Shown here: positions 33,308-42,491 of the stretch, piece by piece
How the letters are laid out: every line of letters starts with the position of its first letter
How positions within the stretch are numbered: position 1 is the stretch's first letter
Source: Paenibacillus sp. KS-LC4
GTDB lineage: Bacteria > Bacillota > Bacilli > Paenibacillales > Paenibacillaceae
Length of the DNA: 64,000 nt
NCBI RefSeq assembly: GCF_036894955.1
Contig: NZ_CP145905.1
Span: 5,436,001-5,500,000, forward strand
Direction of reading: 5' to 3'
Notes under the pieces: generated by a model
The model's database searches: none
Told to the model about the DNA's origin: nothing
The model's input: only the letters and a program-made list of their open reading frames with translations
Made by a program: the position numbers and the translations under genes

Positions 33308-35119
33308 TCATCTCGATCTCCGAACCCATACATCCTTATAGTTAATTTTGCCCCAGGCATTCAAGGCAATTCCCTGCAAAGACTGGTGATGACCGACCAA
33401 CTGCCGGCTATGATGCAGAAATAAAAGGCTGAATTGCCGCTTGAGCCGCTCTTGAATACGCATTAGAATGTCCAAGCGAGCCTCCTGCTGCTGCTCCCGC
33501 AAGCATAATGAAATATGCTCGTCGACAAATGCGCGGTCTTCCAAGCAGAGACTGCTAGCTACGAAGCTCGTATCCGACTTATACAGCTCAATAAGCGTCA
33601 TATCCGGCTGTTCGCCAAGCACCTCTCCGCCCAAAATAAGATCGGCTTCCCTCCTATGCTCTTCACTCGCTGCCAGCTCCTCGATTGGAAACACCCCAAT
33701 TTCGATTCGAATACCCATCTTCTCGCAGGCCTGCCGGATCCACTCCACACTTTGCTCGTTGCTGGGCATTTCATACGTATACAGCTTAAGCGTCTCGCCA
33801 GCGTAATCCGATTCGCTAACCAACTGCAGAGCATAAGTGAAATCATAGCTGGAGCCATAATCAGTAGCTATCCCCTCTTCCAAAAACCCCGTTGACGCCT
33901 GCTCGCGAATGCCGCCCAGATCGGCAATCATCTGCTGACGATTCAAGCCGTAATGGATCGCTTGGCGCAGCTGTAGCGACTGCAGCGCTCCTTTTTTCGC
34001 GAGATTGAAGGCTAAATAAGTGCTTCCCTGCTCCAACTGCTCTACTTGCTCCAGCTCAAGCTGCTCCTGCTTCCCATTCGCTTGCTGCTTAAGCTGCGCT
34101 TCAAAATAAGCAAGCTGCGAATCCTGCACAGCAACGGACCATTCCCCACTTGATTCATAATTTGGCCAAACCCACATTTCAATGCGGTCCAGATGGGGAC
34201 AGCCTTCGAAATAGAGCTCGTTAGACTCGGCAATCAGCATCGATTCATCATTGCGGGTCAAGCGGAAGGGCCCTGTTCCAATTGGCAGCCTGGCAAAATC
34301 ATTGGCTCCTCCCACCTCACCCGTATGCTCTGGCACAATGCTGAAGCGCTCCGTACATAAGCCATGAATAAACAAAACATTCGGCTGCTTCAGCGTAATC
34401 GTGAGACTGTATGCCCCGGTTATGTCGATTGCATCTATCATGGAAATCAGCCAATTGGCAGGAGAGCTTGCCATCAGTCTCCTAAAGGTAAAAGCGACAT
34501 CACGCGCTGTCATTCGCTTCCCATGGTGAAAGCGTACACCCTTACGCAGAAAAAAGGACCACTGCCTATGCTCCGAATCGCTCTCCCAATAGTGGGCCAG
34601 CTGCGGCTGAAACGTCCCCTTTGAATATTTCACCAGCGTATTGAATATTTGCTCCACCCAATGCGATTCCGTGCGCCGCGACACATAGGCAGGATCAAGC
34701 CGCAGAACAGGCCGATAAAAGGGAAAACGCAGCACGTCCTTCTCCTCCGTATCCTGCCGCAAGCCAAACTGCCTGGTGAGCCATGCCATGAAATCGGCTT
34801 TAGCCGTTTGGTCGGAAAGCTGCTCCATCAGCTTCCACGCCTCATTGATTTTCTCCTTTTTAACCAGCTCCTGCGCTTTGGCAAACGCCAGCTCCCTATA
34901 GGATTTTAGAAAAGCCAGCTGCGACAGATTTCCCCGCCCGCGCCCCGGAATCCACTCTACAAGCGCAAGCTCTGTCATTTTGTGCAAAAGCATTTGCGTG
35001 TTGCGGCGAGTGCATGACAGCAGCTCGCTCAATTCCTCCATCGATACGGCAATTCGATGCCGCTTCGGCACAGCAATATAATGCTTCCTTAATTGGCCGT
35101 AATAGTCGTGGACGTCCAT
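33308..35119 (-). CDS. SgrR-like regulator: winged helix fused to peptide-binding-protein domain
   Basis: About 603 residues. The N-terminal 110 residues form an SgrR_N-type DNA-binding domain (MDVHDYYGQLRKHY, VSMEELSELLSCTRRNTQMLLHKM). The rest is a family 5 solute-binding-protein domain (about 160-600; HGKRMTARDVAFTFRRL, LPIGTGPFRL, AIHYGLNRQQMI) that probably senses a small ligand, as SgrR does with sugar phosphate. There is no signal peptide, in keeping with a cytoplasmic regulator. I take ATG 35119, which follows GGAGCC; a frame starting at 35257 would overlap the divergent transporter. The divergent MFS transporter gene is the likely target, the same arrangement as SgrR-SetA in enterics. 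Ligand unknown. Confidence 0.85.
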   Translation of the reverse strand: MDVHDYYGQLRKHYIAVPKRHRIAVSMEELSELLSCTRRNTQMLLHKMTELALVEWIPGRGRGNLSQLAFLKSYRELAFAKAQELVKKEKINEAWKLMEQLSDQTAKADFMAWLTRQFGLRQDTEEKDVLRFPFYRPVLRLDPAYVSRRTESHWVEQIFNTLVKYSKGTFQPQLAHYWESDSEHRQWSFFLRKGVRFHHGKRMTARDVAFTFRRLMASSPANWLISMIDAIDITGAYSLTITLKQPNVLFIHGLCTERFSIVPEHTGEVGGANDFARLPIGTGPFRLTRNDESMLIAESNELYFEGCPHLDRIEMWVWPNYESSGEWSVAVQDSQLAYFEAQLKQQANGKQEQLELEQVEQLEQGSTYLAFNLAKKGALQSLQLRQAIHYGLNRQQMIADLGGIREQASTGFLEEGIATDYGSSYDFTYALQLVSESDYAGETLKLYTYEMPSNEQSVEWIRQACEKMGIRIEIGVFPIEELAASEEHRREADLILGGEVLGEQPDMTLIELYKSDTSFVASSLCLEDRAFVDEHISLCLREQQQEARLDILMRIQERLKRQFSLLFLHHSRQLVGHHQSLQGIALNAWGKINYKDVWVRRSR

Positions 35120-35245
35120 GCGGGCTCCTTTGCGAATCAGCAATTGGTAAAAGGCGAAAAACAAAATCAGAACCTTTCGCTTTTCCTTCGTCTTTTTCGA
35201 AAGTATACTTTGATCCATAAATACGGTCAAGAGGAGCAGCCGCGA

Positions 35246-36496
35246 ATGATGATACAAACCAATTTACTTCCCCTATCCGAGCAGCAATCACATAAGACGA
35301 TATGGGGTCATCGGAATTTCCTTATTCTCTTCTTCACTAGCGGCATTATTGCCTTCGGCAACAAAATCTACGAGCTGGCGCTGCCGCTCATTTTATACGA
35401 TTTGACCCAATCGGCCGTCGCTATGTCTACGATGAGAGGCATCGAGTTTCTGCCGAATTTACTGCTGGCCGTATTCATTGGCGTATTCGTGGATCGGGTG
35501 CATAAAAAGCGCTGGTCGCTTGCATCGATTTTGCTGCAAATGCTCATTCTGCTTGGCTTGTATGCCGCACTTGCTTATGGCGAGCCCTCGCTGTACGTGC
35601 TGTACATAGGCGGATTTCTGCTCATGACCTGCGGCTATGCCTTCTCCAATGCGAGGGTAGCGATCGTGAAGCAAGCGATCCCTAACGAGTTGCTCACCTC
35701 CGCCAACGTCTCGCTTAATTTTATTACGATGCTGATCGGCATTATTGGGCCGGCGCTGACGGGGCTTATACTCATGCTGCCGCGGCTTTATGACAGCTTA
35801 TTTGTGACGGCGGCAGCGTTCGGCTTCGCTTTCATCCTGCTGTTATTTCTTAAATCCAATGAACAGCCGCGGGGTCAAGGGCATGCAAGCTTTTGGAAGG
35901 AGCTGCTGGAGGGCTGGCGCGAGCTGCGCCGCAACCGCTTATTGTGGCTCATTTCGCTCACGGTCATTTTCCTTAATTGCGCCTCGGGCATGGTTGATAC
36001 AACGGTCATTTTTTATGCCAAGGATGCCCTGCTGCTGAGCAATTTCGAGCTGGGGCTCGTATGGTCGGCGGCCGGGATTGGCGGTCTCCTTGGCAGCTTC
36101 ATTATTAGCTGGCTGCGCCGCAGGCTCACGGTCGGAACATTAATCACGCTAACGACTCTCGGCTTAGCCTTGACCTATATGATGATGTTCCTATCCCAGT
36201 CTGCCATCATGCTGGGCTCGTCGCTTTTTCTAAATGGCTGGTTCGAGACCATTAGCGTCGTCTGCATCTGGACCTTCCGCCAGGAAACGACGCCTCAGCA
36301 TTTAATCGGGAGAATTAGCGGCATTACCGGCTCGTTGTTCAAGCTCGGCATGCCGTTTGCCGTCGCGGCGGCTGGCTGGATTTCCGTTTTCACCGCGCCA
36401 GGCGTTGTCTTTCTAGTGGCGATGCTTATTAATTTGATTTTGTTCTTTTGCTGCCGCTTTAGTCCGCTATGGGAAAAGCAGCCCGGTACGCTTTAA
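35246..36496 (+). CDS. MFS transporter, divergent from the SgrR-like regulator
   Basis: A 416-residue polytopic protein with about 12 membrane helices. The conserved loop 2-3 motif is present in the form DRVHKKRW (about 77-84), and a second basic loop is WLRRRLT near 285. It most resembles the MFS_3-type proton-driven efflux proteins related to macrolide and siderophore exporters. Start ATG 35246 follows AGAGGAGC; the frame can be extended upstream but only across the regulator gene. Control by the divergent SgrR-like regulator is probable. Substrate unknown; sugar or drug efflux are both possible. Confidence 0.85.
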   Translation: MMIQTNLLPLSEQQSHKTIWGHRNFLILFFTSGIIAFGNKIYELALPLILYDLTQSAVAMSTMRGIEFLPNLLLAVFIGVFVDRVHKKRWSLASILLQMLILLGLYAALAYGEPSLYVLYIGGFLLMTCGYAFSNARVAIVKQAIPNELLTSANVSLNFITMLIGIIGPALTGLILMLPRLYDSLFVTAAAFGFAFILLLFLKSNEQPRGQGHASFWKELLEGWRELRRNRLLWLISLTVIFLNCASGMVDTTVIFYAKDALLLSNFELGLVWSAAGIGGLLGSFIISWLRRRLTVGTLITLTTLGLALTYMMMFLSQSAIMLGSSLFLNGWFETISVVCIWTFRQETTPQHLIGRISGITGSLFKLGMPFAVAAAGWISVFTAPGVVFLVAMLINLILFFCCRFSPLWEKQPGTL

Positions 36497-36502
36497 TATC
36501 GG

Positions 36503-36727
36503 GCTGCCATTCTCTATCACACAGAGGAGCAGCGTGAGCTGGCTGTGCAATCCAGAGAATCGCTCACGAATAGCGGCCGTTTTGACAAGCCCGTCGTAAC
36601 GGCGATTGAGGAGGCCTCTGTCTTCTATCCAGCAGAGGAATATCATCAAAACTATCACCGCAAAAATCCTGAGTTTTATAAGGAATCGCACATTTATTCC
36701 GGCCGCGAGGCGATTATTGAGAAGTAA
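36503..36727 (+). pseudogene. msrA: MsrA (peptide-methionine sulfoxide reductase) C-terminal relic
   Basis: From just past the MFS stop codon, in the same frame, the sequence encodes AILYHTEEQRELAVQ, SGRFDKPVVTAIEEASVFYPAEEYHQNY and GREAIIEK, the last 75 or so residues of MsrA. The catalytic GCFW N-terminal half is missing, so no methionine sulfoxide reduction can be done. An internal ATG at 36545 has no good ribosome site. The junction at about 36497-36503 marks the deletion point. A hairpin terminator follows. Confidence 0.85.
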
Positions 36728-36751
36728 GGATATAAAGTTCATCATTATAAT

Positions 36752-36784
36752 AAAGGCAGCCCCTGAATGCGGGCTGCCTTTGCT
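36752..36784 (+). terminator. Terminator after the MsrA relic
   Basis: AAAGGCAGCCC pairs perfectly with GGGCTGCCTTT around an eight-base loop, then T-rich sequence. It probably was the msrA terminator and now ends the MFS transcript. Confidence 0.85.
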
Positions 36785-37033
36785 TTTGAATGGAAACTCC
36801 CGTTGTCACACCAATCGTTCCATCCAAATCAAGTACAACTGGAAGCATTAAGCTCCAATTTGCACGCTGTATGTTCAATATATTTAATCTCACTTTTGCT
36901 AAACTTTAATAAATTATAATTCCCACATTATAAATTTTAATTAAATAGACTTTCGACAGGCACTTTTGCAAGCGATTACATTGTTAAAAAGTAAATATTG
37001 ATTGATTTTAAAAATAAAATGAAAATACTGGTC
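36785..37033. other. AT-rich intergenic region before the chemoreceptor gene
   Basis: About 250 bp without a plausible gene; very AT rich after 36880. Only the sigma-D-like element at its end is notable. Confidence 0.45.
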
Positions 37034-37059
37034 ATAATTTCGCGGGCTGCAACCGATAT
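37034..37059 (+). promoter_or_regulatory. Sigma-D-like (motility sigma factor) promoter of the chemoreceptor gene
   Basis: ACCGATAT at 37052 matches seven of eight positions of the GCCGATAT -10 element of the flagellar sigma factor, with a TAAT word about 14 bases upstream. It lies 37 bp before a chemoreceptor start, where such promoters are expected. The -35 part is imperfect. Confidence 0.5.
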
Positions 37060-37095
37060 TAATAATACATAAACTTTTTCAAAAGGAGAATAGTA

Positions 37096-39114
37096 ATGCT
37101 CTTAAAGAATTCACGATTTATTCGCAATTTGCTTATTCTTGGCTCAATTCGACAGACCGCAGGTAGAATTGTATTGTCCACACTGCTGATTATCGTCGTT
37201 TGTGTCTCCGTCCTCTCGTACACGTTCTATGTTCCAACCTCCAGAGAAGTCCAAATCCAAGCAGAAAAACAAATGGAGCTCTATTCCAGTCTTCTAGCTA
37301 AAGAGATTGATGCCAATTTAGTAGAAAAGCAGGCTATTATGCAGGTCATCGCCGAGCAAGGCTCCAAGTTGGAAGCGGATCGGCAGCAGCAGCTTGATTT
37401 TCTCGTCCAAGCCCATGATCAGCATCCCGAGTTTGAGTCGATTTTTTTCTCGCTTGACTTAATAGGCGCCAACGCCGTTAACATTACAAATACGGACGTC
37501 GATCTAGCTGATCGTCCTTACATCAAGCTTGCTCAAGAAGGCAAACCATTCATTTCTGAGCCGGTTATTTCCAAAACGAGGGGCACAATGGTTGTTATTG
37601 TCGGCGCTCCACTCATCAAGGATGGCAAAGCCTATGGCTTTTACGGAGCCTCCTATTCGATTAGCCAAGCGGTAGAAAGCGTCAGCAAGGCTCAATTCGG
37701 CGAAACCGGAAAAGCTTATATGACGTTAGCGGACGGAACATTCCTTTCGTACACGGATGAATCGTTTGTGTTAAATAAAAAACTGTCCGATCTGGGCATC
37801 GCCCCACTTGATCAAGCTCTCACCAATGCGACCCAAGGCAATACCGCCCCGATTCATTATACGGAAAATGGCGTTGAAAAAATTGGATTTATGAGCGTGA
37901 CTAGCCTTGGATGGGTTATTACGATGTATGCGGAAGAAAATGAAATTTTAAAGCCTGTCGATACTTTGCTGAGTCTGATTCTCTTGGTTGGTTCAGGCAT
38001 TATCATCCTTGCCCTGATTACAACAATTCTGATTGCTCTGCGGATTGTGTATCCCATTCGCCAATTAACACATGGCATTGATGTTTTGGCACAAGGCGAT
38101 TTAACGTATCGCATTCCGGTCAAAGGCAAAACCGATATTAGCAAGGCGCTGCATTCCTTTAATGCCGCTGGCGATCAAATGCAGCTGTTGATGAAGGAGG
38201 TTAACGGCTTGTCCGAGCAGCTGACGGATTCTGCGAAGCAGCTTGCAGAGGGAGCGGATCAAGGCGCGCGTGCCGCACAAAGCATTTCCGAAGCGATTCT
38301 CGTCGTAGCCGAAAGCTCGGAGCGTCAAACGTCCAGCTTACAGGATGGAAGCCAAGCAGCCGACAGCATCGCTGTGCAAATTGATGGTATTGCTTCTTAC
38401 AGTACAAATGCGTCTGACATCGCTTCCCAGGCCTCTAACCTCTCCGATGATGGAGCGGCTTCCATGGATCAGCTTAATGGAAAAATGGCGGAGATGGAGC
38501 ACGGCATCGGCGAGCTTGCCCAAACGATTCATGCACTGAGCGGATTGTCCGGTAAAATCGGCGATGTCGTGGTCAGCATCAGCCAAATCGCCCGCCAAAC
38601 GAATATTTTATCGTTGAATGCAGCGATTGAGGCTTCACGTTCTGGAGAAGCGGGACGCGGCTTTGCCGTCGTAGCGGATGAAATTCGCAAGCTTGCAGGC
38701 CAATCAATGGAGTCAGCGGAGCAAATTTCCGGATTCATCGGAAGTATCCGCCTCGAAATCGAGCGGACGCTGCAAGCCTCTGAACAGACTGTTTCCCAAG
38801 CGGCTGAGGGTAGACATACAAGTGAAGAAGCTCGTGAGCTGTTCGCTCGCATTCGCTCTTCTATTCAAGAGGTAGCAGCGAGCATTCAAGGCGTATCAGC
38901 AGCATCCAGCGAAATGGTGTCCGGTACGAACACATTGGTAGAATCCATTCACCTCATCTCCGACTCGGCTAGTGAAACGGCGGCCGAATCACAAAATGTT
39001 TCCGCTGCGGCAGAGGAGCAAATGGCCTCGATGGAGGAGGTTGCCTCATCCTCCGCAGAGCTTGCTAATATGGCAGAGAAGCTGCGTATTCAAATTAATA
39101 AATTCAGGCTATAG
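37096..39114 (+). CDS. Methyl-accepting chemotaxis protein with extracellular Cache domain
   Basis: A 672-residue receptor. TM1 at about 22-48; an extracellular dCache-like sensor (about 50-285; [40 protein letters not shown] cut); TM2 at about 292-315; HAMP (about 315-370); and a long coiled-coil signalling domain whose hairpin tip is at about 490-530 ([32 protein letters not shown]). Cache sensors of this kind usually bind amino acids or carboxylates. Methylation helices flank the tip. There is a good AAAAGGAGA ribosome site. No che genes lie nearby; the sigma-D-like promoter fits a motility regulon. Confidence 0.94.
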   Translation: MLLKNSRFIRNLLILGSIRQTAGRIVLSTLLIIVVCVSVLSYTFYVPTSREVQIQAEKQMELYSSLLAKEIDANLVEKQAIMQVIAEQGSKLEADRQQQLDFLVQAHDQHPEFESIFFSLDLIGANAVNITNTDVDLADRPYIKLAQEGKPFISEPVISKTRGTMVVIVGAPLIKDGKAYGFYGASYSISQAVESVSKAQFGETGKAYMTLADGTFLSYTDESFVLNKKLSDLGIAPLDQALTNATQGNTAPIHYTENGVEKIGFMSVTSLGWVITMYAEENEILKPVDTLLSLILLVGSGIIILALITTILIALRIVYPIRQLTHGIDVLAQGDLTYRIPVKGKTDISKALHSFNAAGDQMQLLMKEVNGLSEQLTDSAKQLAEGADQGARAAQSISEAILVVAESSERQTSSLQDGSQAADSIAVQIDGIASYSTNASDIASQASNLSDDGAASMDQLNGKMAEMEHGIGELAQTIHALSGLSGKIGDVVVSISQIARQTNILSLNAAIEASRSGEAGRGFAVVADEIRKLAGQSMESAEQISGFIGSIRLEIERTLQASEQTVSQAAEGRHTSEEARELFARIRSSIQEVAASIQGVSAASSEMVSGTNTLVESIHLISDSASETAAESQNVSAAAEEQMASMEEVASSSAELANMAEKLRIQINKFRL

Positions 39115-39129
39115 CCTTGAATTGAACAG

Positions 39130-39203
39130 ACCGTCCCGGTGCATCGTCAAAAAAAGCAAAAGCCTCCTGCTTTTGCTGCTGACGATACATCGGGATTTTT
39201 TTG
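39130..39203 (+). terminator. Long terminator of the chemoreceptor gene
   Basis: An extended stem: TCCCG-GT-TCGTCA arms and an inner AGCAAAAG/CTTTTGCT hairpin, closed by TGACGA and CGGGA, followed by TTTTTTT. Confidence 0.85.
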
Positions 39204-39267
39204 CTGATGCCACTAATCATCAGAAAATCGACCCATTCAATAATTGAATAAGACGTTCCTGACTCGT

Positions 39268-39513
39268 TCATCTATTCATAATGTCGTTAAATAATTGCTC
39301 CTTTTCCTGTTCCTTGTCTTGGTAAATTCCTAGATAGTCGAATATTTCAAAAGAAAAATCAACAAAAGCACGTCCTTTTGCAGTTATCACATGCCCGTCT
39401 CTCACTACCCGCTCATCTATGCAACGGTCACGCAGAAAAGGATCTGCTATCCCTAATTTTTCGATTCTTTCTATCGTGTTCATAAAATAGCTGATTTTGA
39501 GCTGGCTGCGCAT
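39268..39513 (-). pseudogene. DJ-1/PfpI family C-terminal relic
   Basis: An 81-codon frame whose second half reads RVVRDGHVITAKGRAFVDF and SFEIFDYLGIY, the typical end of DJ-1/PfpI/YoaZ-type proteins (VVRDG-x-ITAKG). The nucleophile-elbow domain with the catalytic cysteine is missing. The start lacks a ribosome site, and the preceding residues (QLKISYFMNTIERIEKLG) do not align with that family's core as I know it. It is probably a deletion remnant; a small stand-alone gene is possible but unlikely. Confidence 0.65.
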
Positions 39514-39589
39514 GAAAGCAATCTCTGCTCTCCCCTTCTACAACGCTCTGCGTTTTTTTGATCCATCTATTAAACGTTGTCGCTTGATC

Positions 39590-39645
39590 AAAAAATAAGG
39601 CTGCGCCAGTCAAAAGCCTATGACTTTTGATTGGCGCAGCCCTTA
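39590..39645 (-). terminator. Terminator of the polysaccharide-utilisation operon
   Basis: GGCTGCGCCAATCAAAAG pairs with CTTTTGACTGGCGCAGCC on the minus strand, followed by TTATTTTTT. Located past the cupin gene, it marks the operon end. Confidence 0.88.
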
Positions 39646-39698
39646 CCGCTGTAAAACCAGCTCAGCACAGCTATTTATTTAAATTCCAACAAACGCTA

Positions 39699-40016
39699 TT
39701 AAGTGATTAAGTCCTGCCGAAGCGGCGTGAAGGTATCAAGCAGCTTGCTTGCTTTCAAAGCGCGGCAGCCATGCTCGGCATTGCTAGGAATGAAGATCGT
39801 CTCGCCCGCCGAAATGACGGCCTTTTCCCCATTAATCGAAAACTCCAGCTGCCCTTCCAGGCAGTAGGAAAACTGCTCATGCACATGGCTGTGCAAATAG
39901 CCTTCCGCTCCTTCCTCAAAATGCACCTCCATCATCATAATCGTATCGCCTGGTGTGAAAATCTTCCGTTTTACGCCTGGCTCGGCATTTTCCCAATTGT
40001 TCAATCTGCTCATCAT
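39699..40016 (-). CDS. Small cupin-domain protein
   Basis: A 105-residue single-domain cupin. Both cupin motifs are visible: motif 1 GAEGYLHSHVHEQFSYCLEG (cut; metal-binding His-x-His and Glu) near 35-53, and motif 2 PSNAEHGCRAL near 76-86 with the third His. The small size and position at the end of a lyase/ABC operon resemble KdgF-type cupins that linearise unsaturated uronates released by polysaccharide lyases, so a role in that step is plausible here. Other small cupins are sugar isomerases or mere binding proteins. AGGAATG-type weak ribosome site. Confidence 0.8.
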   Translation of the reverse strand: MMSRLNNWENAEPGVKRKIFTPGDTIMMMEVHFEEGAEGYLHSHVHEQFSYCLEGQLEFSINGEKAVISAGETIFIPSNAEHGCRALKASKLLDTFTPLRQDLIT

Positions 40017-40063
40017 TCGTCATTCCTCTCAACTATTATCGGAGTGGTATACACTTATTGCGG

Positions 40064-42472
40064 CTAAACATATTGCGTTTTGTTGCTGCTGCGGACGAAG
40101 CTCAGCTCATAATCATCCGCTGCGGTCAGCTTGAGCGCCTCAGAATTGAAGGCAGGCGCAAGGCTGCGGCATGCCGCTTTAAACTGCTCCCAGTTCCCGA
40201 ATTCCTCCGCCGAGCCCAGCTTGCAGAAATACGCATTCCGGCGGCTGTATGCCCGGTATTCACAATGGAACAAGCGGTCATGGTGGGGAACCATGCGCTC
40301 GCTGCACCAGATGGCGGCATAGCCGCTGCCTTTTTTCCCAAACAGCCACTGTCCGTCTTGGACAAACGCATCAAACTTCGCCTCCGGGAAAAAGAGATGC
40401 GTAAACGCAACCGGATGGTCCTCCCCGATTTCATAAATCGCGCCCAATGTGCTGCCCTGCTGCTTGACCGCTGGCATAATGCCATTCCCATACCAATAGC
40501 CTGGACGCATGCCGCCATCGTCAGCCAGCTCTCCTGGATGATTCGTATACAGCACCGTATCGTTGTCCAGCGCCGCATACCACATATGCTGCTGATACCC
40601 GTACACGCCCGGCTCGAAACGCGAGGTGCCGTGAAAACGCTCATTAAACGATTTAACATAATCGCCCGATTCGGTATCAACGGACTCGTCAAAGCTAATA
40701 TTTTGCCAGAAGGACGGGTTCGCATCATACCTCGGCGATTGAACCGAGGTCAGCATATAATCGGGCTGCTTACTTAGCTTCACCCATGCGTTGCCGGTCT
40801 GATACTCCAGCTCCAAGGACTCATTCATCAGGCTGGTGAAATGCTGCGGCATCACGTATTTGCTGTTCATTAGAAACACGATCCATTCACTGTTGCCCAT
40901 TGGTGTATCAGGATTAAGCAGATGAATTAAAGATTGGGCCGACTGAGTAAACGGCAAAATGACGGAACGGTAAATACGAGCCTGCGGCGCGACGATTGAG
41001 CCGTGGAACGTATGATATGCGAAGGATTTCAGCATCTCATCCACCAATCGGCTTGCGCGGGCAGACTCCTCTTCCTCCATGTAATCGACGACATTTAGCA
41101 GTGCGCCAAGCGTCACGCACATATAGTCGGCGCTTAGGAACTCCTCAAAGCCATATTCCTCGACATCTGTCAGCCACTCGCGGATTTTGCCAAGCGCCAC
41201 TTCGCTTGCCTGGACGCCTGTGCGGCCCGATCTTGCGAATAGCTGCTCCGGGTACTCGCGGCCCGCCATATAAGCGCAAATATAGAACATCAGCGCATGG
41301 TTTTCGCTCCAGAAGCACATGCCATCTGAGCCGTTCTCCGTCATCCAGAAGCGGTAGTCTAAAATCGCCTGCTTTGTTCGTTCCGTTAAATGGGCCGGAA
41401 GCTCTTGCTGCTGCATGAAGCGCAGCAAGCCCGCGAGGATAAAGTCCGAGCAATCCTCCCGCCGCTCAATTTGTCCAAGCGCGTGCAAAATATGCTGCTC
41501 ATCATTAACGCCTTGTTGCCCTAGGTTCCAGCGTGCCAGCACGTAAAACAATCCAAAGCGCAGCGGTTGAAACGCCTTTTCCGTGCCTATCGCGGCTATT
41601 TCCTCGAACATGGCGCTTTTGACCTCGGCCGCCCCTGCTCCTTTGCGGTAAGTCGGCTTTTTGTTTTGCAGCAGCTCGATTTTGCGAATAAGCCTTCTTG
41701 ATCCGATTTCACCATATACAATGGCCATCGGTGCACCCTCGTCAAGCTTCACGCTTCGCTTGCCGCTAATGTCCGCGCCAATCAGGCTATCATTCAATGC
41801 TTCCCCATATGCTAAGTAGATGCTGCAAGGCGCTTCCGCTGGGAAGCAAAGCTCGCTGCCCTTCAGCGTAATGCCTGACAGGAAGCGGTCCAGCACAAGA
41901 AACGGGTCGGCCTGCTCCGCATCCGGCAGCGTCACTGTCATTTGGTCCAAATGCTCCAATAATTGAATGCCGAAAATATTCCGCGTATCCCGCACCGCCA
42001 AATTTTGCATGCGGATGATCATCGTATTGCTGCCTTTGCGCAAAGGCAGCTGCATTTTCTGCTTATTAATCGGTTTATACACCGGCTCGGCAACGGAGCT
42101 TACCTTCTCCCCATTGAGCCATACTTCTATCGCTGTATACGTCCATAGGTTCGCCATGGCGATCAGGTCTTCTTCCGCCACAAGCACAGTAGCGGCAAGC
42201 AGCTCTACTTTTTGGGGCGTAAACGAAAACTGGCTGAAATTGACGAAGCCGCTGCAAGGGTAAAGATACTCCCAAGGCAGCCCAAGCTCGCTCTCAGCGC
42301 CAATTTGAATGACTTCATCAGCGGCAGGCGCTGGTAGACTCCTGTCTGCGACAATCGAGCGTAAATATTGCTCGTAGCGTATTTGGTTTTTGTCGGTTTT
42401 GTCCGATATAAAATCACTCAGCCGCGGTCCTGAAGTCAAATAATGAGTAATAAATCCGTTTTGCTTATCCAC
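40064..42472 (-). CDS. Large unknown protein coupled to the heparinase-like lyase gene
   Basis: About 802 residues, no signal peptide, so probably cytoplasmic. I do not recognise a family with confidence. An N-terminal beta-rich part (about 60-200) contains IEVWLNGEKVSS and LRKGSNTMIIRMQN, like galactose-binding or jelly-roll modules seen in glycan enzymes. The middle (about 270-540) is helical; the C-terminal part (about 560-800) is again beta-rich with MRPGYWYGNGIMP. This helical-then-beta layout fits lyases or hydrolases with an alpha/alpha barrel. GTG 42472 is chosen because GGAGG lies seven bases upstream; it starts 20 bp after the preceding stop, suggesting translational coupling. Likely a second enzyme of the same polysaccharide pathway. 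Confidence 0.7.
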   Translation of the reverse strand: MDKQNGFITHYLTSGPRLSDFISDKTDKNQIRYEQYLRSIVADRSLPAPAADEVIQIGAESELGLPWEYLYPCSGFVNFSQFSFTPQKVELLAATVLVAEEDLIAMANLWTYTAIEVWLNGEKVSSVAEPVYKPINKQKMQLPLRKGSNTMIIRMQNLAVRDTRNIFGIQLLEHLDQMTVTLPDAEQADPFLVLDRFLSGITLKGSELCFPAEAPCSIYLAYGEALNDSLIGADISGKRSVKLDEGAPMAIVYGEIGSRRLIRKIELLQNKKPTYRKGAGAAEVKSAMFEEIAAIGTEKAFQPLRFGLFYVLARWNLGQQGVNDEQHILHALGQIERREDCSDFILAGLLRFMQQQELPAHLTERTKQAILDYRFWMTENGSDGMCFWSENHALMFYICAYMAGREYPEQLFARSGRTGVQASEVALGKIREWLTDVEEYGFEEFLSADYMCVTLGALLNVVDYMEEEESARASRLVDEMLKSFAYHTFHGSIVAPQARIYRSVILPFTQSAQSLIHLLNPDTPMGNSEWIVFLMNSKYVMPQHFTSLMNESLELEYQTGNAWVKLSKQPDYMLTSVQSPRYDANPSFWQNISFDESVDTESGDYVKSFNERFHGTSRFEPGVYGYQQHMWYAALDNDTVLYTNHPGELADDGGMRPGYWYGNGIMPAVKQQGSTLGAIYEIGEDHPVAFTHLFFPEAKFDAFVQDGQWLFGKKGSGYAAIWCSERMVPHHDRLFHCEYRAYSRRNAYFCKLGSAEEFGNWEQFKAACRSLAPAFNSEALKLTAADDYELSFVRSSNKTQYV

Positions 42473-42491
42473 ATGCACCCCTCCAATCGTT

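Noticed and set aside
36467-36745. 92-codon minus-strand frame opposite the MsrA relic.
   Set aside because: The plus strand encodes unmistakable MsrA sequence; the opposite frame has no features.
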